From the NCBI RefSeq assembly GCF_963678635.1, contig NC_087063.1, forward strand, positions 78,081,617 through 78,145,616: 64,000 nucleotides of DNA. Reading direction: 5' to 3'. This document shows positions 45,044 through 57,949 of the stretch, one piece after another. The notes beneath the pieces are model-generated. The model made no database searches and had not been told where the DNA came from. It worked only from the letters and a program-made list of their open reading frames with translations. Position 1 is the stretch's first letter. Every line of letters starts with the position of its first letter. The DNA is from Symsagittifera roscoffensis. Taxonomy: Eukaryota; Xenacoelomorpha; Acoela; Convolutidae. Position numbers and translations under genes: made by a program.

Positions 45044-46895
45044 AACTTTTTTCTTATTGAAGGAATTTTCAGAAATCTTTCGAAAAGGGTTTTTAAGAAA
45101 CTGTATATAAATCAAAAGCGTTTTTCGCTCAATGTAAGTTTTTATTTCATCGGTAATCTATCGCAGTTAGTGCAAATTATTTTAACTCCTTAATTGATTG
45201 GAATTTTTTCCCCTTAACTAGGATTTTTTCACCTTTTTAAATTTTTTAGATGGCTGAATTATTAATGGCTGAATCATTATTTTTTTGTCAGCTTCTGTGT
45301 TTTGGGTCGTCCAACTCACGTACAGGTTTGTTTTTTGTTTGAGCTCCACGCCCAGGTACTGGTTCCCATTGGATTAGATTTAGGAACTTAATGCTCTCTC
45401 AAGAAATGTGGAACCAGATCTAAACTCTATTTTGTTATTGAATATTTTATCACAATAAGATATGTAATACTAACCAATCTTGATCCATCTAACAATAACC
45501 CACTTATTTCCACTTAAGTTACTTGTAATTTCAGCACCAGAGAGATTTGAATTTAACTTAGAACTTAGTTGGCTCTCCAAGAGACCTTCTCGCAATCGCA
45601 ATAAGCCAGTATACTCTAGATCTATTGAGCCTAGCATAGACTAGTTTAACAACCGAGACTAGCAGATATAAGAGTAAGGTTAAGATCGAGATTAGACTAA
45701 GAAGTTGCACGAATTTATTCGGCCGAAAATAAGATAGCGTGTCGAGCAGACGGTGTAACCTATCTTAAATTACCCTATGAGTTAGACCTTAGAACCTAAC
45801 TAATCTGGTGCGACCAAAAGTCTCGAACAAGACCTTAAAAAACAAATTAGCTGAGAACTAACAAAGTAGATTAGAATTAGACAAAACCATTTTCAAAAAT
45901 GTTACATGATAATAATTTATTCGAAATGTCTCTACGACTCAATAGATCAGAGCCATTACTCCGAATAATACGAGAACTACCCGGTATTGGTAGAAGACCC
46001 CGGACAAGAGACGACATAAGACTACAAAGAAACTTACCATTAATTTCATAGTCGTACCGCAAAAGCCAACTGAAACTTTTATGTTTAGAATAATATTAGC
46101 AATGAATTTAGAATTTCATTTGCAAACATAGAATCTTTGAATAGAAATCTTCAATGATAATAACAGGCGCTAAACTTACTTTTGTACAGTAGTGATTGAT
46201 AAGAACACCTCAAATCGTTTCCTCCAAGACTGCAGTAAAATTCGAAAAAGATATCTAAAAAAAAACTTAATGAAAATTCAAAAATATGGTTAGTATGATC
46301 AAAATATATTAAGTATATATAATCTTGTCGTCTCCAGCTTAATCACCTAAACATAACAGCAATCATAAAACAATTAATATCGTCCAAAACTAAACTTTTT
46401 ATCAATTAAACTTAAAACTATTTCTAAAAGGCCTATGCTTATTTCATCTTAATTTAATATAAATTTATTTAAAATTTAAACAGATCACCAAGGCTTTCCT
46501 TGGACCTCAGTAAAACAATTAACTTAATCAGTTTTATATCATTGAATTTTTATCCTGATCATCAAGGCTTATACTTGGATCAAATAGAACAATTTTGATC
46601 TCCCCCACCCAATCAATAAAGTGTCTAACGACCTCAAACGTTGACCCAGGACTAATGGATTTTTTCAATCACTCTAACCAATCTAATTAAACTAAATAGT
46701 GAAAAACTTCGGTTATTCATAATTTACTTGACCCCCCCTCTTACCTGACCCAGGATAATACTTAAATTTAGTAAGTTTAAAATAGTATCTAACGAACTAC
46801 TTGCGTTCTAATCATACCTGAACCTTGTGGATCGATTTACTATTCTCCAATTTTTGAACACAATCACTACCCCTAAGTAAGATTAAGTTAACTTA
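45044..46895. other. Region upstream of the Gypsy element, possible remnant LTR
   Basis: No gene is supported. The stretch 45450-47070 shifts to a composition rich in CTTA/TAAG words, typical of the retroelement that follows. It may hold the 5' LTR, but I could not find its ends or a second copy. Confidence 0.35.
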
Positions 46896-46931
46896 GGCTA
46901 GTCTAAGTCAACACCTTAACTTAGACTAGCC
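46896..46931. repeat. Perfect 13-bp inverted repeat upstream of gag
   Basis: GGCTAGTCTAAGT and ACTTAGACTAGCC with a 10-nt loop. It lies about 150 bp before the first gag-like ORF, so it could be an LTR or leader structure. Confidence 0.88.
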
Positions 46932-47077
46932 ACGAGAAATTAACAATCATTCTCCAGAATCGATACATACTTTTCTCTCCAACCCTGAATACAAGACCCA
47001 AGTTAGGCTCACCACAAAAAATTGTAAGAACTAACAGACTAAGTTATTAAAATCACTCATCCATCATCCTAAACCTT

Positions 47078-49543
47078 ATGTCGCTAAACAATTTAGGAAA
47101 AAAACAAACAATCGTACTACTCAATTGTGAAATCAATAACGAAAAATACGATCTCGTAATCACTCCACTTACACAAACAATAGGATATACTCGAACAAAA
47201 ACAGGAACGATAAAAAGAAAAATTTTAAGTAAACAAAGACAAATTACACGAAAAAGATTTTCAAAACGAAGAAACGCAGTCTCCGAATCAGAAACCGGTA
47301 ATTTACATACACTTTACAAACTAAAAAATTCAGTCAAAAAAAACTAACCAGCTCATGACCAATTACATTTCTCTGACTCAGAAACCACATCACATTCATC
47401 AATACAAGGAAAACGAAGAGTAAAAAAGTTATACAAAAATAAACGAGTACGTCTATATAATTGGAATCAACCAATCAGACACATTGAACACTACGCATCA
47501 ACAGACAGAAAACGCAGAAGTGCGTCAAAGTGAAGAAAGTCCAGACAAAAACTCTGTTTTTCCAATTCTCATCAATTCACTTACTGATGATAGAGGACAA
47601 ATAATATTTTTTATCATAATTTGATCGCAAATTTATTTGAAAAAGAAGTAGCCCATAAAAAACAGAATTTCCAGAAGTAAAAGTCAAAAGAGAAATTATT
47701 GATCATCATTTAAAAGGAATTTGTAATCTAATACAACAATATGAAATTTATACCATAAAAATTAAAACACCAAATAGATTTCACGGTAAATATCACATCC
47801 AAACAGACCACATCGACATAGAACTCTCAAAAGTATTCACAGAATACATAAAAAACATAAAACATCGAAACTCACAGAGAGCGAATTCAAAATTTACTAA
47901 TGAAGAATTTGCAATATTATTTAGTTATTTATCTATATTGGAAAAAAAGAGAAACCCAAAGTACTTCACCAGTTCAAACATCAAGACATACAAATGTAAG
48001 AAATGAAATTGCAGCATTTTCAGCATTTTTAAACGCATTTTGTGAAAATTTATCAAATAAAGAAGTCTCACAAAATGTTAAACATGATTTACAAAAAATC
48101 GTAGCATGGTTTATTATTGACTATTTCACACATCATTTCAGCACAAGCAAAAAAAAAAATTTTAGAACTCAAAGTACAGACGACGACACTGTTCTTGCAG
48201 AACAATCAGATTATATTGGGACCCTGACTGGTCTCACCCACTATTTCTGAATATACCAATAGAAATCTCAAGTCAAGCATTCAAAACAACTTCTATTCAC
48301 AAAGATTATGTAAAAGTAATCCCACTCACAATAGACGCAATACATTTTTAAACAAAAATTCAGTTTTACCTGATAGAAGAGGAAAGAATAGTTTAAACCC
48401 AACTATTGTCCAACAAGAAAATTTAATTGGAACTAGAAATCGTATGCAGCAAGATATTCAAACACTATCACATTTCATAAATGAAGAAATAGTTGAAACA
48501 ATAGTAACAACCACACAACAAAGTATTTCACCAATACACCCAAACCTTACAACGCCAAAACACAAAAATCCGATATTACCACAGGTAACATTACAATCTA
48601 CGGTTAAACCCTCCGTTGTTCCAAAATATTCACATATGGACTATCAAACATATAGACCAGTGACGAAACCATCGCAAAAACGAAAAACACTCTCCAGAAA
48701 AAATTTTGTAGAACCCAATTATAATTATGTCAATCCATCACAAACAACTCATCCCCCCAGCATAAATACAAAAAATCAATTATCTTCACAAAAGTCAAAT
48801 TTTCGAAACACATCATCAAATGCAGTAAATTTTCATGACTACCCATATCCTTCATAGGATCAGAGTGAAAATTACCCATTTTCCAACAAAATAGAAATAA
48901 ACAACAAACGCCCTATTATACATCTAACTATTTATCATCAGAAGATGACGATTACTATCAACCAGATATTTTTGCACGAGATATTTTTATACACCAGAGT
49001 ATCTTGTACAAAAACTTCGACAAATTCAAGCACCCCAAAAAATAAAAATTTATCCACAAAACTCAGCTAATACACAAAGTCATCAACCATTACAAATGCA
49101 AAACCCAATTAGCACACAATCTTATCAATCAGTACAACAACAAAACCCTGCCAGTATACATTCGTTTCAACCAACACAATTGCAAAAAGAAATCCCTTTA
49201 CCAAATTATTTACCGCAACATGAAATAACAAAAAATCAACATACAAAACTTCTCACAAATACCAAATGCCGCAGAATCATTACAAATGACAATGAATCCA
49301 TACTTAATGGGTGGATCGTCAATGACATCAAATAAGCCTTTAATGGTATTCACAGGCACAGATCCTGAATACTCTGTGGAAGTATATTTAAATGCAGTCA
49401 CAGCAAAATTAGTTTTAAATATAGGACCTGAACCAATAAATACACCACTTCACCGAAATTGGATACATAGTAGCACAGCGATAATCCAAACAACACTTGA
49501 TGGCGCAGCTCAAAAAGCTTTTCAGTTCTACCTAAAAATATAA
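47078..49543 (+). pseudogene. gag: gag-like coding remains
   Basis: A chain of ORFs (47078-47347, 47900-48250, 48444-48857, 49096-49335, 49286-49543) encodes basic, then Q/N/S/P-rich, low-complexity protein, followed near 49320-49540 by a segment resembling a Gypsy capsid (F-T-G-T-D-P-E-Y-S-V-E-V-Y-L-N-A-V-T-A). Frameshifts separate them. Confidence 0.55.
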
Positions 49544-50059
49544 AATCGTGTTGGAAAAGATTCCACAAGAACTCATAAAATTGTTTGTTTCTGAGAGAAA
49601 CAAACAATATCAAAGAGTTTTATGCAATGAAATTCGTAGACTACCAAACAAAACAATCAAAGCAATTAGCAGTTAGAATCGAAACACAAGTTCGAAAAGA
49701 ATATTCACTTAACACTCATGATTACAAAAATACGAAAAAGACAAAAATCTTAATGTTGACTCTAACACCTCAATTAAAAAAAAGCAATTAAAATGAGAGC
49801 ATCATATCTCTCCTTAATTCGAGAACCAGATTTAGATTTTAGAAAAGTATTCGATAAACTAGAACAAGCAGAAATCACAATGAAAGTCGAATAAACAGAA
49901 AATCTTAAACTATAATATAATAATAGAATCCAAACACATACTACACATATAAACGTTATACAGGATTCAGATGTAGATTTTACCAATATAATCACTGAAA
50001 TTTTAAACATCTTTGAGAAAAATCTAAATTTTAAAGGTAAACCATCTTTCAAAAAATGG

Positions 50060-50101
50060 TGTAGTTATTGCCAAAGATACGAACACAGCATTGCCGAGTG
50101 T
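50060..50101 (+). pseudogene. gag: Nucleocapsid zinc knuckle (CCHC)
   Basis: The 14 codons encode C-x2-C-x4-H-x4-C, the classical retroviral/retrotransposon knuckle, preceded by a basic K-P-S-F-K-K-W stretch and followed by a basic tail. Confidence 0.85.
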
Positions 50102-51241
50102 CGACAAAAACAACAAGATAAGCAAAATAGACCAACAAAGTACAAAGAACCAAATAAATCATGTTAGCAATACATGAAAAAAGAGCAAAATACCAAATAA
50201 ATATATTCATAGTAAATTTAGCTCTGGAAAACCACTCCTAATAAAATCAAATCCTTCAAGAAACCAATCTCCTTATAACTCTAGTGATAGAGGCAGATCA
50301 CCAGAACAAAGAAATTCACGAAATTTCTCACAAAAAAATATAGTCGATCAAATAGTCAAAACAATCAAAATCGAAACAACTATCAAGGATCAAATTCGAA
50401 CAGACGAGAAAATTTGTTTGATACCAGTTCCCATTCAAACTCTAGGAAAAGACACTATTCAAACGATAGATCACGAAACTCATCCTACAAAAGAAACAGG
50501 AAATATTCAAACAATAGGAATAGAAGCTATTGAAATAATCGAAATCAATTTTACCTAAGCAATAGATCAAGAAATAATTCAAACAATAGATCAAAAAATA
50601 ATTCAAACAATAGATCAAATTATCGAAGATCAAATCATAATTACTATCAAAATAATTCATGATAACTCGCAAAATAGAAATATAAATAATAACAATCGAC
50701 AAAGGAATTATTCCCAATCCCCTTATAGGAATAACAAACGTTACCCGATTCCCCAAACAAGTATAGAAGCAACACGTCAAAACATCAAAGACAAAGTAAT
50801 CAAGTACAAACTACTGAACAAACAAATTCAGACCCTCCTGGTATCGATAATAGAGAAAGTACTGAATTACAATTAATTCACATTAAATGTGAACCATCAG
50901 ACAGCGAAAATGATACAGATAACATCACCTCAGTTAATCTGATTACTATAAACCTGTTATATATGAACAACTTTTCCTTTCACACATTTACGAAAATCAA
51001 TTGGAACTTCTCCAGGTTTTTTACACTAAACCCATTAGTGATAGTAAACCAGCGATACAAGAAGTAAACAAAAATATTATTTTTATCAAACCTGAAAAAG
51101 ACCAAGTACCCTGTTCAAGTACAAATCACATTTATCAAAACTTATAAAAAAAATCACAAAGAGAAAAACTTGGACGATCCCATTTCTCTTAGAACGTCAA
51201 AAAAGTAAAAAACTTCAACCACCAGACATTGAAATGGGTTT

Positions 51242-51285
51242 TTAATTGACTCAGGAGCAGAATCATATATCATTAACATTCCCAC
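51242..51285 (+). pseudogene. pol: Retropepsin active-site segment
   Basis: F-L-I-D-S-G-A-E-S-Y-I-I-N-I contains the D-S-G catalytic triad (Asp codon at 51248-51250) flanked by hydrophobic residues, as in Gypsy proteases. An upstream stop in the same frame shows the copy is dead. Confidence 0.8.
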
Positions 51286-51931
51286 TTGGATTGAAAAAAA
51301 ATATTACATACAAAAATTAATACCCTTGAAAACAACCAGAAAACTAGCAACAGCACAAGGCTCAACATTAATAAATTTTGGAAAAATCCAACTTTTTTTG
51401 TTCTCACTAGATCAATGGAACAAAATAAATTTCTAAAAAAGCCGATTAAACAAACATTCCATATAACAGACATAAAACACTGTATCATTGGGATACCATT
51501 TATAAGTAAATAGATTCCAACAATGAACATTTTAAATAGAAGTATCCATATAAAAGATAAAAACACCAGAATAAAAAACACAGCTTTAACATTTTTTCAA
51601 AGGATAAGCAAACAACCACCATTTTTCTCCAAATTCCACCCTATATACAATCAGGAACGAGAACACCCGAAACCACTGTCAGGAAATGTATATAGTTTTC
51701 CAATCAAACAAATTCACCAGTATGATAAAAACCAAAATAAACAACATCTTTTTAAGTCAGACCTTGAATTTAAACCAATTTATAAATTTTTTGAAAAACA
51801 ACATCATCCATAACTTTCAAACTCTGATATTATTTCTTTACACGTATATAACCTTTCACCATACCAATAAACATTACCTTTAGGACTCTTAGGATGATAT
51901 GAAACAAATGCAACAAAAAAAACGGTAATTA

Positions 51932-52060
51932 CTTCACATCCGCAGATATGAATAGTGCATATAATCAAATGCTACTAGATGAATGATCACGACGATTAAC
52001 ACAATTTGTTATAGGAAATCAACAATATAAATTCAATATACAAGAATGCATAACAACGCT
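51932..52060 (+). pseudogene. pol: Reverse transcriptase fragment 1
   Basis: Encodes the palm segment A-D-M-N-S-A-Y-N-Q-M, then L-L-D-E, a TGA, and S-R-R-L-T-Q-F-V-I-G-N. This is the region after the first catalytic aspartate in Gypsy RT. Another copy follows at about 53000. Confidence 0.75.
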
Positions 52061-52999
52061 CTAACATTCTTCCAAAGAATGAATAAACAACAACCATTTT
52101 TCTCAAAATTCTACCCTATTTATAACAAAGAATGAAAACAAGTTAAACCACTCTCCGGTTACATTTATGATGTTTCAATCGAACAAGTTCATCAATATGA
52201 TAACAATCAAAAGGGACAACATCTTTATATGTCTGACGTTGAATTTAAGCCAATTCATAAGTTTTTTGAGTAACAATTTCATCTTTAAAATACATGAAAA
52301 ACTCAAATTCCGACTTGATTTCTCTACATGTATACAATAACTCTCCAAATTAAATAACGCTAAAACTCTTAGGATATTGCGAAACAAATGCGACAATTTC
52401 TCCCACAAAAGAAACACCGTATAGAGTAAAAAATTTTTCACAACTATAAGATAAATGTCAAGCAATAGTTCTTGATTAAGAATTGTCAATTAAAAACATT
52501 TTAAGCAATGAAAAATGAAACACAGGTAATCTCACAAAAACGCCCTATTTCACACCAACATTTCGACTTTCCCAATATATACAATAACAACAAAAATTTT
52601 TACAATGTTTAATTTTCAACACTCTCAAATAACACAAATTGAGTTTGACAACTTAGCCGAATTATTATAAAAATACCCAACAGTTTATGCAACATCTAAA
52701 TTTGGCATCGGAAAAAATAAATTCACCATTACATCTACCTTTGAAACCTGATGCAATTTTTAGATATTGATCTTAGAACAATATGAAATCATATCCCAAG
52801 TAAATACGGAAAAACGACCAAAGTGAAACACTTTTATCAACCCAGTTATCATCCTAGCCAAAGAAGAATTACTAAAAATAGTTTTAGATGCTAGTTATCT
52901 CAATTCACTCATTGATGAATCTAAATGCAACTGGCCAATTGAACCCATTCAAGTAACTCTGAAAAAAATAAAAGGGTAATTATTTCACAACCGCAGAAA

Positions 53000-53470
53000 T
53001 GAACAGTGCACAATAAAATGCCCTTAGATGAACAATCACGACAATTAACACAATTTGTTATTGGAAATCAACAAAACGAATTCAAGGGATTATTCGATTG
53101 AAATATCCATAGGACCAGCAGCTTTTTCAGCTTTTATGAGTAAAATTTTTAGACCACTTTTACTCAAGAAAAATGCAATCACATACTTGGACGATGCTTT
53201 CATGCAATCTTAAACTGAAGATGAAATGTTTATAGTTTTAGAACAATATCATCATATACTAAAAAACGAAAACATGAAAGAGCTCCCGGACAAATCAAAT
53301 TTTTTCCTATCACGCGTAAAGTTTATTGAACACCTTATTGAAAGAAACACTATAACTCCATTAAAATCACGCATAGACGCAATTAAAAAACTTCAACCAC
53401 TTACGAAGAAAAAAAAATCCACGAAATTCTTGGAATGTTAAATTTCTTAGGTAAATATGTAAGTAGTATA
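53000..53470 (+). pseudogene. pol: Reverse transcriptase fragment 2, with YLDD box
   Basis: The L-D-E-Q-S-R-Q-L-T-Q-F segment, an I-G-P-A-A-F-S-A-F-M segment and the catalytic Y-L-D-D (53184-53195) are readable, then K-S-N-F-F-L-S-R-V-K-F and L-G-M-L-N-F-L-G-K-Y-V. Several frames are involved. The coding sequence stops matching after K-Y-V, where element B begins. Confidence 0.8.
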
Positions 53471-53494
53471 TGTATGAGGGAGAGGGGGGCGGTT

Positions 53495-53625
53495 GCTGAC
53501 CCCCATGTATTAACATAGGCTATAGATTTCCCAAAGTATTAGGATAGGGAATAGGTTTCCCAAAGTAGTGAGATAGGGAATAGGTTTCCTATGTAATAAG
53601 ATGGTAAGGTTTCAGACACAACTTT
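53495..53625. repeat. TIR-tip minisatellite, element B
   Basis: Units of CATGTATTA, then AAGTATTAGGATAGGGAATAGGTTTCCC and CTATGTAATAAGATGGTAAGG. Same family as 16925-17240 and 34200-34510. Confidence 0.82.
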
Positions 53626-55347
53626 TGAGATAATTACTTATCACTTTTCTTGCTAAATAGTTTGTAATTCGCTTTTTGTTCTTGATTTTTGTCGGAAAGT
53701 TTCTCAAAATGTCGAAGTGAAGAAGAATCACTGCTATTTTAAGCATTCGAAAGCACATGTAAAATTTGAGAATATTGAGGTGTTTTTTTTACGTTGAGTT
53801 CTTAGAATAAATTAAGAGCAGTTCTATTGTTTATAATCTGCAAAACCTTTTGAAGTAGAATTACGCAAGCAAACTTAGCTCCATATTTCTGCAATATTTA
53901 TACATCTAAAAGATCTGTTATCAAAAACACCGATTAAGGAAAAAAATCAAGGTGCAAACTGTAACAATTGAAAAATTTTGCGAACTTTATTAAGCAAAAA
54001 CTCTACAATTCAACGAAATTTTCTAATTGAAAAAAAAAGCTAAACGGAACTAAATTTTCATTGTGTGTCTAGTTGATTTTTTCTTGTTAAGATTCAGAGA
54101 AACAGGATATCATACATGTGGTTCTGCTGCTTAAGTATTAATTTTTATAGAATATAAAAATAGAAGATCATACATGTGGTTCTGCTCAAGTATAAGTTTG
54201 CTTAAAATTATTCAGCAGATTCCATATTATTTTCTCTAAAAATCTTCCTACATCAAATTTTTTTATCCCAAAGAATGAAATGTAGATCTTGAAAGCAATT
54301 TGTTGAATTTTGCTTTTTTATCAACTTCCAAAAGATGTTGGAGTTGGGTTTCCTTCACATCAAATTATTTTCAAAAAAATCTGAATTTTCATATAAGTTC
54401 CCCTAGTATATCAAATGATAAAAAATTTTCCAAACCTTACACTTTTATGTTGGAATTTTTCTCAAGTTGTAATATATAAGCTAAGTTTTAATTTAAAAAA
54501 TCTCTAAACTCCTAATGAACTAAATTGAGTTTCTATCTCAATTTGATTTTTTTTCAGTTTCTGCTTCATCTACTATCTTCCAACTTAATCAAATTCGAAC
54601 AAAGTTTTATTTGAAATTTGAGTTTAAGTGGGAAAAAAGTATCAATTCAACGAACGTTCATTAATCCGAAGCAGAATTAATACGATCTTTTTGAAATAAA
54701 GTTTTTCTCGACCTATAACTGTATAATGCTGTTTCAACTCTGAATATCTATTTTGAAGTAAGTTTTTGGGTGAGAATGATGTATATTATTATCCTGAAAT
54801 TTTCAAATAATAGCAAAACATACGTTTTCCAGGACAGTTATCAATTTCTTTTCTGAATGGTAGAAAAAAAAGCAAAAGAAAACCATAATTCTTAGTAAAT
54901 CAATACCCGATATCTGCTACGCACTACTCTATGATTACTTTTACAAGCACTAAGCAAGGAAAACTCTAAAATGGTTATTTGGTGAAACATTTTAATTATT
55001 CAATGTTTCAGTTTTTTATAGTATTTCATTAAAAAATTAAACACTCATTAGCGTATATGATTCACTTTTACTACAAGTTTATCACAACAAAATCCCCGCA
55101 AGCTGGCAACCGATGGAGTTTTTACAGTAGCTGAAAGATTTTCGGATCGGTTTCCATTGAAAATTTCAAGAAAATTTGAACTCAGTTGTTGCTGGATTTA
55201 TCATCAATCAGAACTTTTGAATATGATAAAACAAAAATAATGATAAAAAAAGTGTAATTTTTTACTAGAAGTTTTTCAAATTTAGTGTATAGTCTTTTCA
55301 GATTCAGTAAAAAATTAATATTCAAAGTAATTTCTAAAATGTTTTTA

Positions 55348-55596
55348 TTAAAAATAAATCAGATTTACCTTCTTTTGGAGTGTGTTTTGAGACTGCTGAG
55401 CAAATAATTTAACATTATGTTGACAATGCTTCTTTTTGATATGATTAGTAAGTTCCTCGCTGCTATATGTACAAAAGTTACAATTGGAACACTTTCAAAC
55501 GCCACAGTGCTTTCGATGTCTTGATGCGTGTCAGCGAGTGTATTCTCTTCCACATTCAAGACATGCAGTTCTTTCGTTTCTATTCAGTGACGGCAT
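55348..55596 (-). pseudogene. Zinc-finger gene, left TIR of element B (premature stop)
   Basis: ATG at 55596. The first cysteine pair (C-L-E-C-G) is followed by R-E-Y-T-R and a TGA that truncates finger 1. A second TGA precedes finger 2, whose C-x2-C-x12-H-x4-H pattern is intact up to K-K-K-H-C. The start codon is intact here, whereas the right-arm copy has lost it. It lies downstream (minus strand) of the CCAAT array at 55690-56005. Confidence 0.65.
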
Positions 55597-55689
55597 CTCA
55601 ATAACTAGAAAAAGAAAAAATGGGAGATTTAGACTGTCCCAAACTTAGAACAGAAAAGTTGAATAATCTCAAAAAATGAACAAAAACGA

Positions 55690-56005
55690 ATCACAAAAAA
55701 GCTAATTTCTTAACCAATTGCTTTTAACGTGAAAGAAAATCAGAATGGATTTACTATCTAGCCTAGCTGAAAAAAAAATTATCCAATCTAGCCATGGAGT
55801 TTTCAAATGTTCTGCTATCAACAAATCAGAATCGATCATTACTTATAAGGAAATTTTTATGTTTTCTGATATCAACCAATCAGAATCGACTTTCAATGGT
55901 CATGGAAATTTCAATAAATTTCATGTCAACCAATCAAAACTGAGTTGTACTTCTCGTGGGTTTTTCAACAATTTCAGTATCAAACGATCAGAATTGAATG
56001 TTCTT
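55690..56005 (-). promoter_or_regulatory. CCAAT-box array, left side of element B
   Basis: CCAAT occurs near 55716, 55783, 55875 and 55930, mostly as ACCAATCAGAATCGA or similar, spaced about 55-90 bp. The repeat keeps a second conserved block (TCATGGA). ORF 55745-56059 reads through the array and is rejected. Confidence 0.7.
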
Positions 56006-56059
56006 TTAGGAACAATGTTTGTTGGAAATCATTCTTTAAGAGTCAAGCATTTTCTATAA

Positions 56060-56849
56060 GTGAACTGTTTATTAATTTAAAAAAAAATTTAATCATTATT
56101 TGGAAAATGTCTTTCAAAAAACATCTGAAATTCCTCGAGTTACTTTACAAGAAAAGGAAAAAAATCGAATTGATTTTCTTATTGATGAAATAGATGTTGA
56201 CTCTTACTTTTTTCATAATTTTTAGGACGTCTTTATTGTACAAATTATCCGACTAAGTAAAGGTCTCTTCAGAGAAACTTAGTCAATCAAACAGTTTACT
56301 TTTGATCCACATATTACGTATCAAAGTGTTAAACTTACAGCTGAATTACACCTCACAAGGAAAAAAATTTTGTTTGTTCTCGAAAATTTGAAATTAATCA
56401 AAAAATCGTACAACTTTATATCAAAAAGTTTTTTTATCCCCTACCCAGTACCCAAATTTGCAAAAAAACTCCCCCACAAAGTTCTTTATTCCTTCATTTC
56501 TTTAAGGATTTTCAAAGTTCAAACTCCGCTTGATTCGGTTTGGAATCAAATTTCCAGATATTTGCTTTTAAAAGTTTGTCAACTTTGAGTTATCCTCCCA
56601 AATTTACATCAAAATCAAAGAACTTGACTCTCTACTCAAAAATCAACACTTTTTCATTGATTAAATACAATAATTTCAATTATCTTGATGAAAAAAATTT
56701 GTAGAGATACTACTTGTTCGCCATTCTTTTGTTTTTTATATCTCTTAGCAATATTTCTTATTTTTAAGCCAAACAATTTTCGGCCATTTGTTTTTGCAAT
56801 TGTTTTTGTGTATATTTATACATATTTGGAAGACTTAAATCCCTAAAAG
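56060..56849. other. Element B interior, no supported gene
   Basis: Inverted similarity to element A around 26100-26700, for example the CTTTGATTTTGATGTAAATTTGGGAGG and CAGCTGAATTACACCT blocks. Short ORFs only (56370-56588). Confidence 0.5.
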
Positions 56850-57045
56850 TTTCTCTGATTGGACACGACAACTAGAACAAAATAGAACATTTTTGTGATT
56901 GGAGACGACAATGCCCAAAATGGAACTTTGTTTCCGATTGGACACGACTTTTATCAAACAACGCCATAAAAGGAAGCTGAAATTTGATTGGACACGACAA
57001 CAATCCAAATAAGGAAAATCGATTCTGATTGGTCAAACCTAAAAA
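56850..57045 (+). promoter_or_regulatory. CCAAT-box array upstream of ORF 57222
   Basis: Five inverted CCAAT boxes: TGATTGGACACGACAA (near 56858), TGATTGGAGACGAC (56896), CGATTGGACACGAC (56936), TGATTGGACACGAC (56983) and TGATTGGTCAA (57027). The GACACGAC extension differs from the arrays next to the TIRs. Placed about 180-370 bp before the ORF, as promoter elements would be. Confidence 0.7.
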
Positions 57046-57221
57046 TTCGAGTTGAAGGTACCCAGCTCTCTTAACTGAAAATCATTTTATTTTCAACTTA
57101 GTTACCGTGAACTACCTCCTCTCTCAGCTCTAAATATCTTAGTTTCAACTTATCTTCTGTCAGCTACCCCCACTCTCAGCTCTTTCTTGTTTTTACTCTC
57201 TAACTCAATTTATTGCTCAAA

Positions 57222-57605
57222 ATGATCTTCTCAGTGCAAAACAGCAGCCTCATGTACTCTGTAGAATTTTCGCCTGATCTAGTACAAATTCAAGTGCGAG
57301 AAACAGTCTCTGGAGTTTTTCTGGCACGAATGGACATCCCAATCCAAGTCTGGCACATGGTGGAAGTGATGCGAAGGGATTTCAACGAACATCATATGAT
57401 GCAAGTACTCATGACAGAGAACCAACTTGAAGAAATGCAAATGATGGAGGAAGTTTCTGATCACGTGGGAATGAACTATCCCGAGATTCCGGACTCAAGA
57501 TTTGTAGCTCAACCAGTCGACGACTTCCTCTTTCCTTGGGAGGAGGCAGCATCAGCCGAAAACCCCATCATAATAGATGGTTTGAGGATTTCTCAGAAAC
57601 AATGA
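57222..57605 (+). CDS. Intact orphan ORF, 127 aa (element B)
   Basis: Open from ATG 57222 to TGA, with two degenerate homologues in element A (25248-25571 and 29614-29937). The protein is acidic and methionine-rich. Motifs: M-D-I-P-I-Q-V near residue 43, M-R-R-D-F-N-E-H-H-M-M near residue 54, and M-Q-M-M-E-E followed by D-H-V-G. It has no signal peptide or membrane segment. The C-terminal W-E-E-A-A-S-A-E-N-P is followed by a stop; a P-P-Q-Q-P-P-rich stretch continues in another frame (to about 57710), which could be an alternative end. Upstream CCAAT array. Conservation between A and B supports a real gene. Family unknown. Confidence 0.6.
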   Translation: MIFSVQNSSLMYSVEFSPDLVQIQVRETVSGVFLARMDIPIQVWHMVEVMRRDFNEHHMMQVLMTENQLEEMQMMEEVSDHVGMNYPEIPDSRFVAQPVDDFLFPWEEAASAENPIIIDGLRISQKQ

Positions 57606-57949
57606 CACCTCAAAACACTCCTCCACAACAACCACCAGCAATGCAACCTCATCCAGCTCTGCGTTCTATAGAGAATCCCAGAACTCTTCTGCTACTCGAC
57701 AGCTCTTTGATTAAATGTTTTTGTAAACAATTGTTGTTTGGTATTATTTTTGTTCTTTGCAATTAAATAATTTCTTCAATTTCATTTTAATTATGAGAAA
57801 AGATGAGAGGTTCAGTGTAAACCATTGAAAAACAATTAGAACTTAATTTAGTGCTCCGAACTCGAACATATATTAAAAAACTCGAATAGTTTCTGCGCAC
57901 ATAATCGGAAAAACACTAGAAAAATTGTACACAAGTGAAAAATACCGGA

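Larger units (their letters stand above)
47078..53470 (+). mobile_element. Decayed Ty3/Gypsy-type LTR retrotransposon
   Basis: Plus-strand gag-pol remains appear in order: gag-like basic and Q/N/P-rich ORFs (47078-49543), a CCHC knuckle (50060-50101), an aspartic-protease motif (51242-51285), and reverse transcriptase motifs (51932-52060 and 53000-53460). Nearly all frames carry stops and frameshifts. A pol segment is present twice in diverged form (51565-51870 and 52055-52270), so the copy is rearranged. Integrase and the 3' LTR are absent: the element is interrupted at about 53470 by element B. Gypsy assignment follows from the order protease before RT and the RT motif style. Confidence 0.8.
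53480..55620 (+). repeat. Element B left terminal inverted repeat
   Basis: Direct match to the element A left arm and inverted match to the end of the window. The outer part is the GGGAATAGG array. Around 54105-54200 a unit of about 65 bp with CATACATGTGGTTCTGCT is present twice. Confidence 0.8.

Noticed and set aside
55745-56059. 104-codon ORF in element B
   Set aside because: It reads through a CCAAT-box repeat array and has no counterpart frame in element A.
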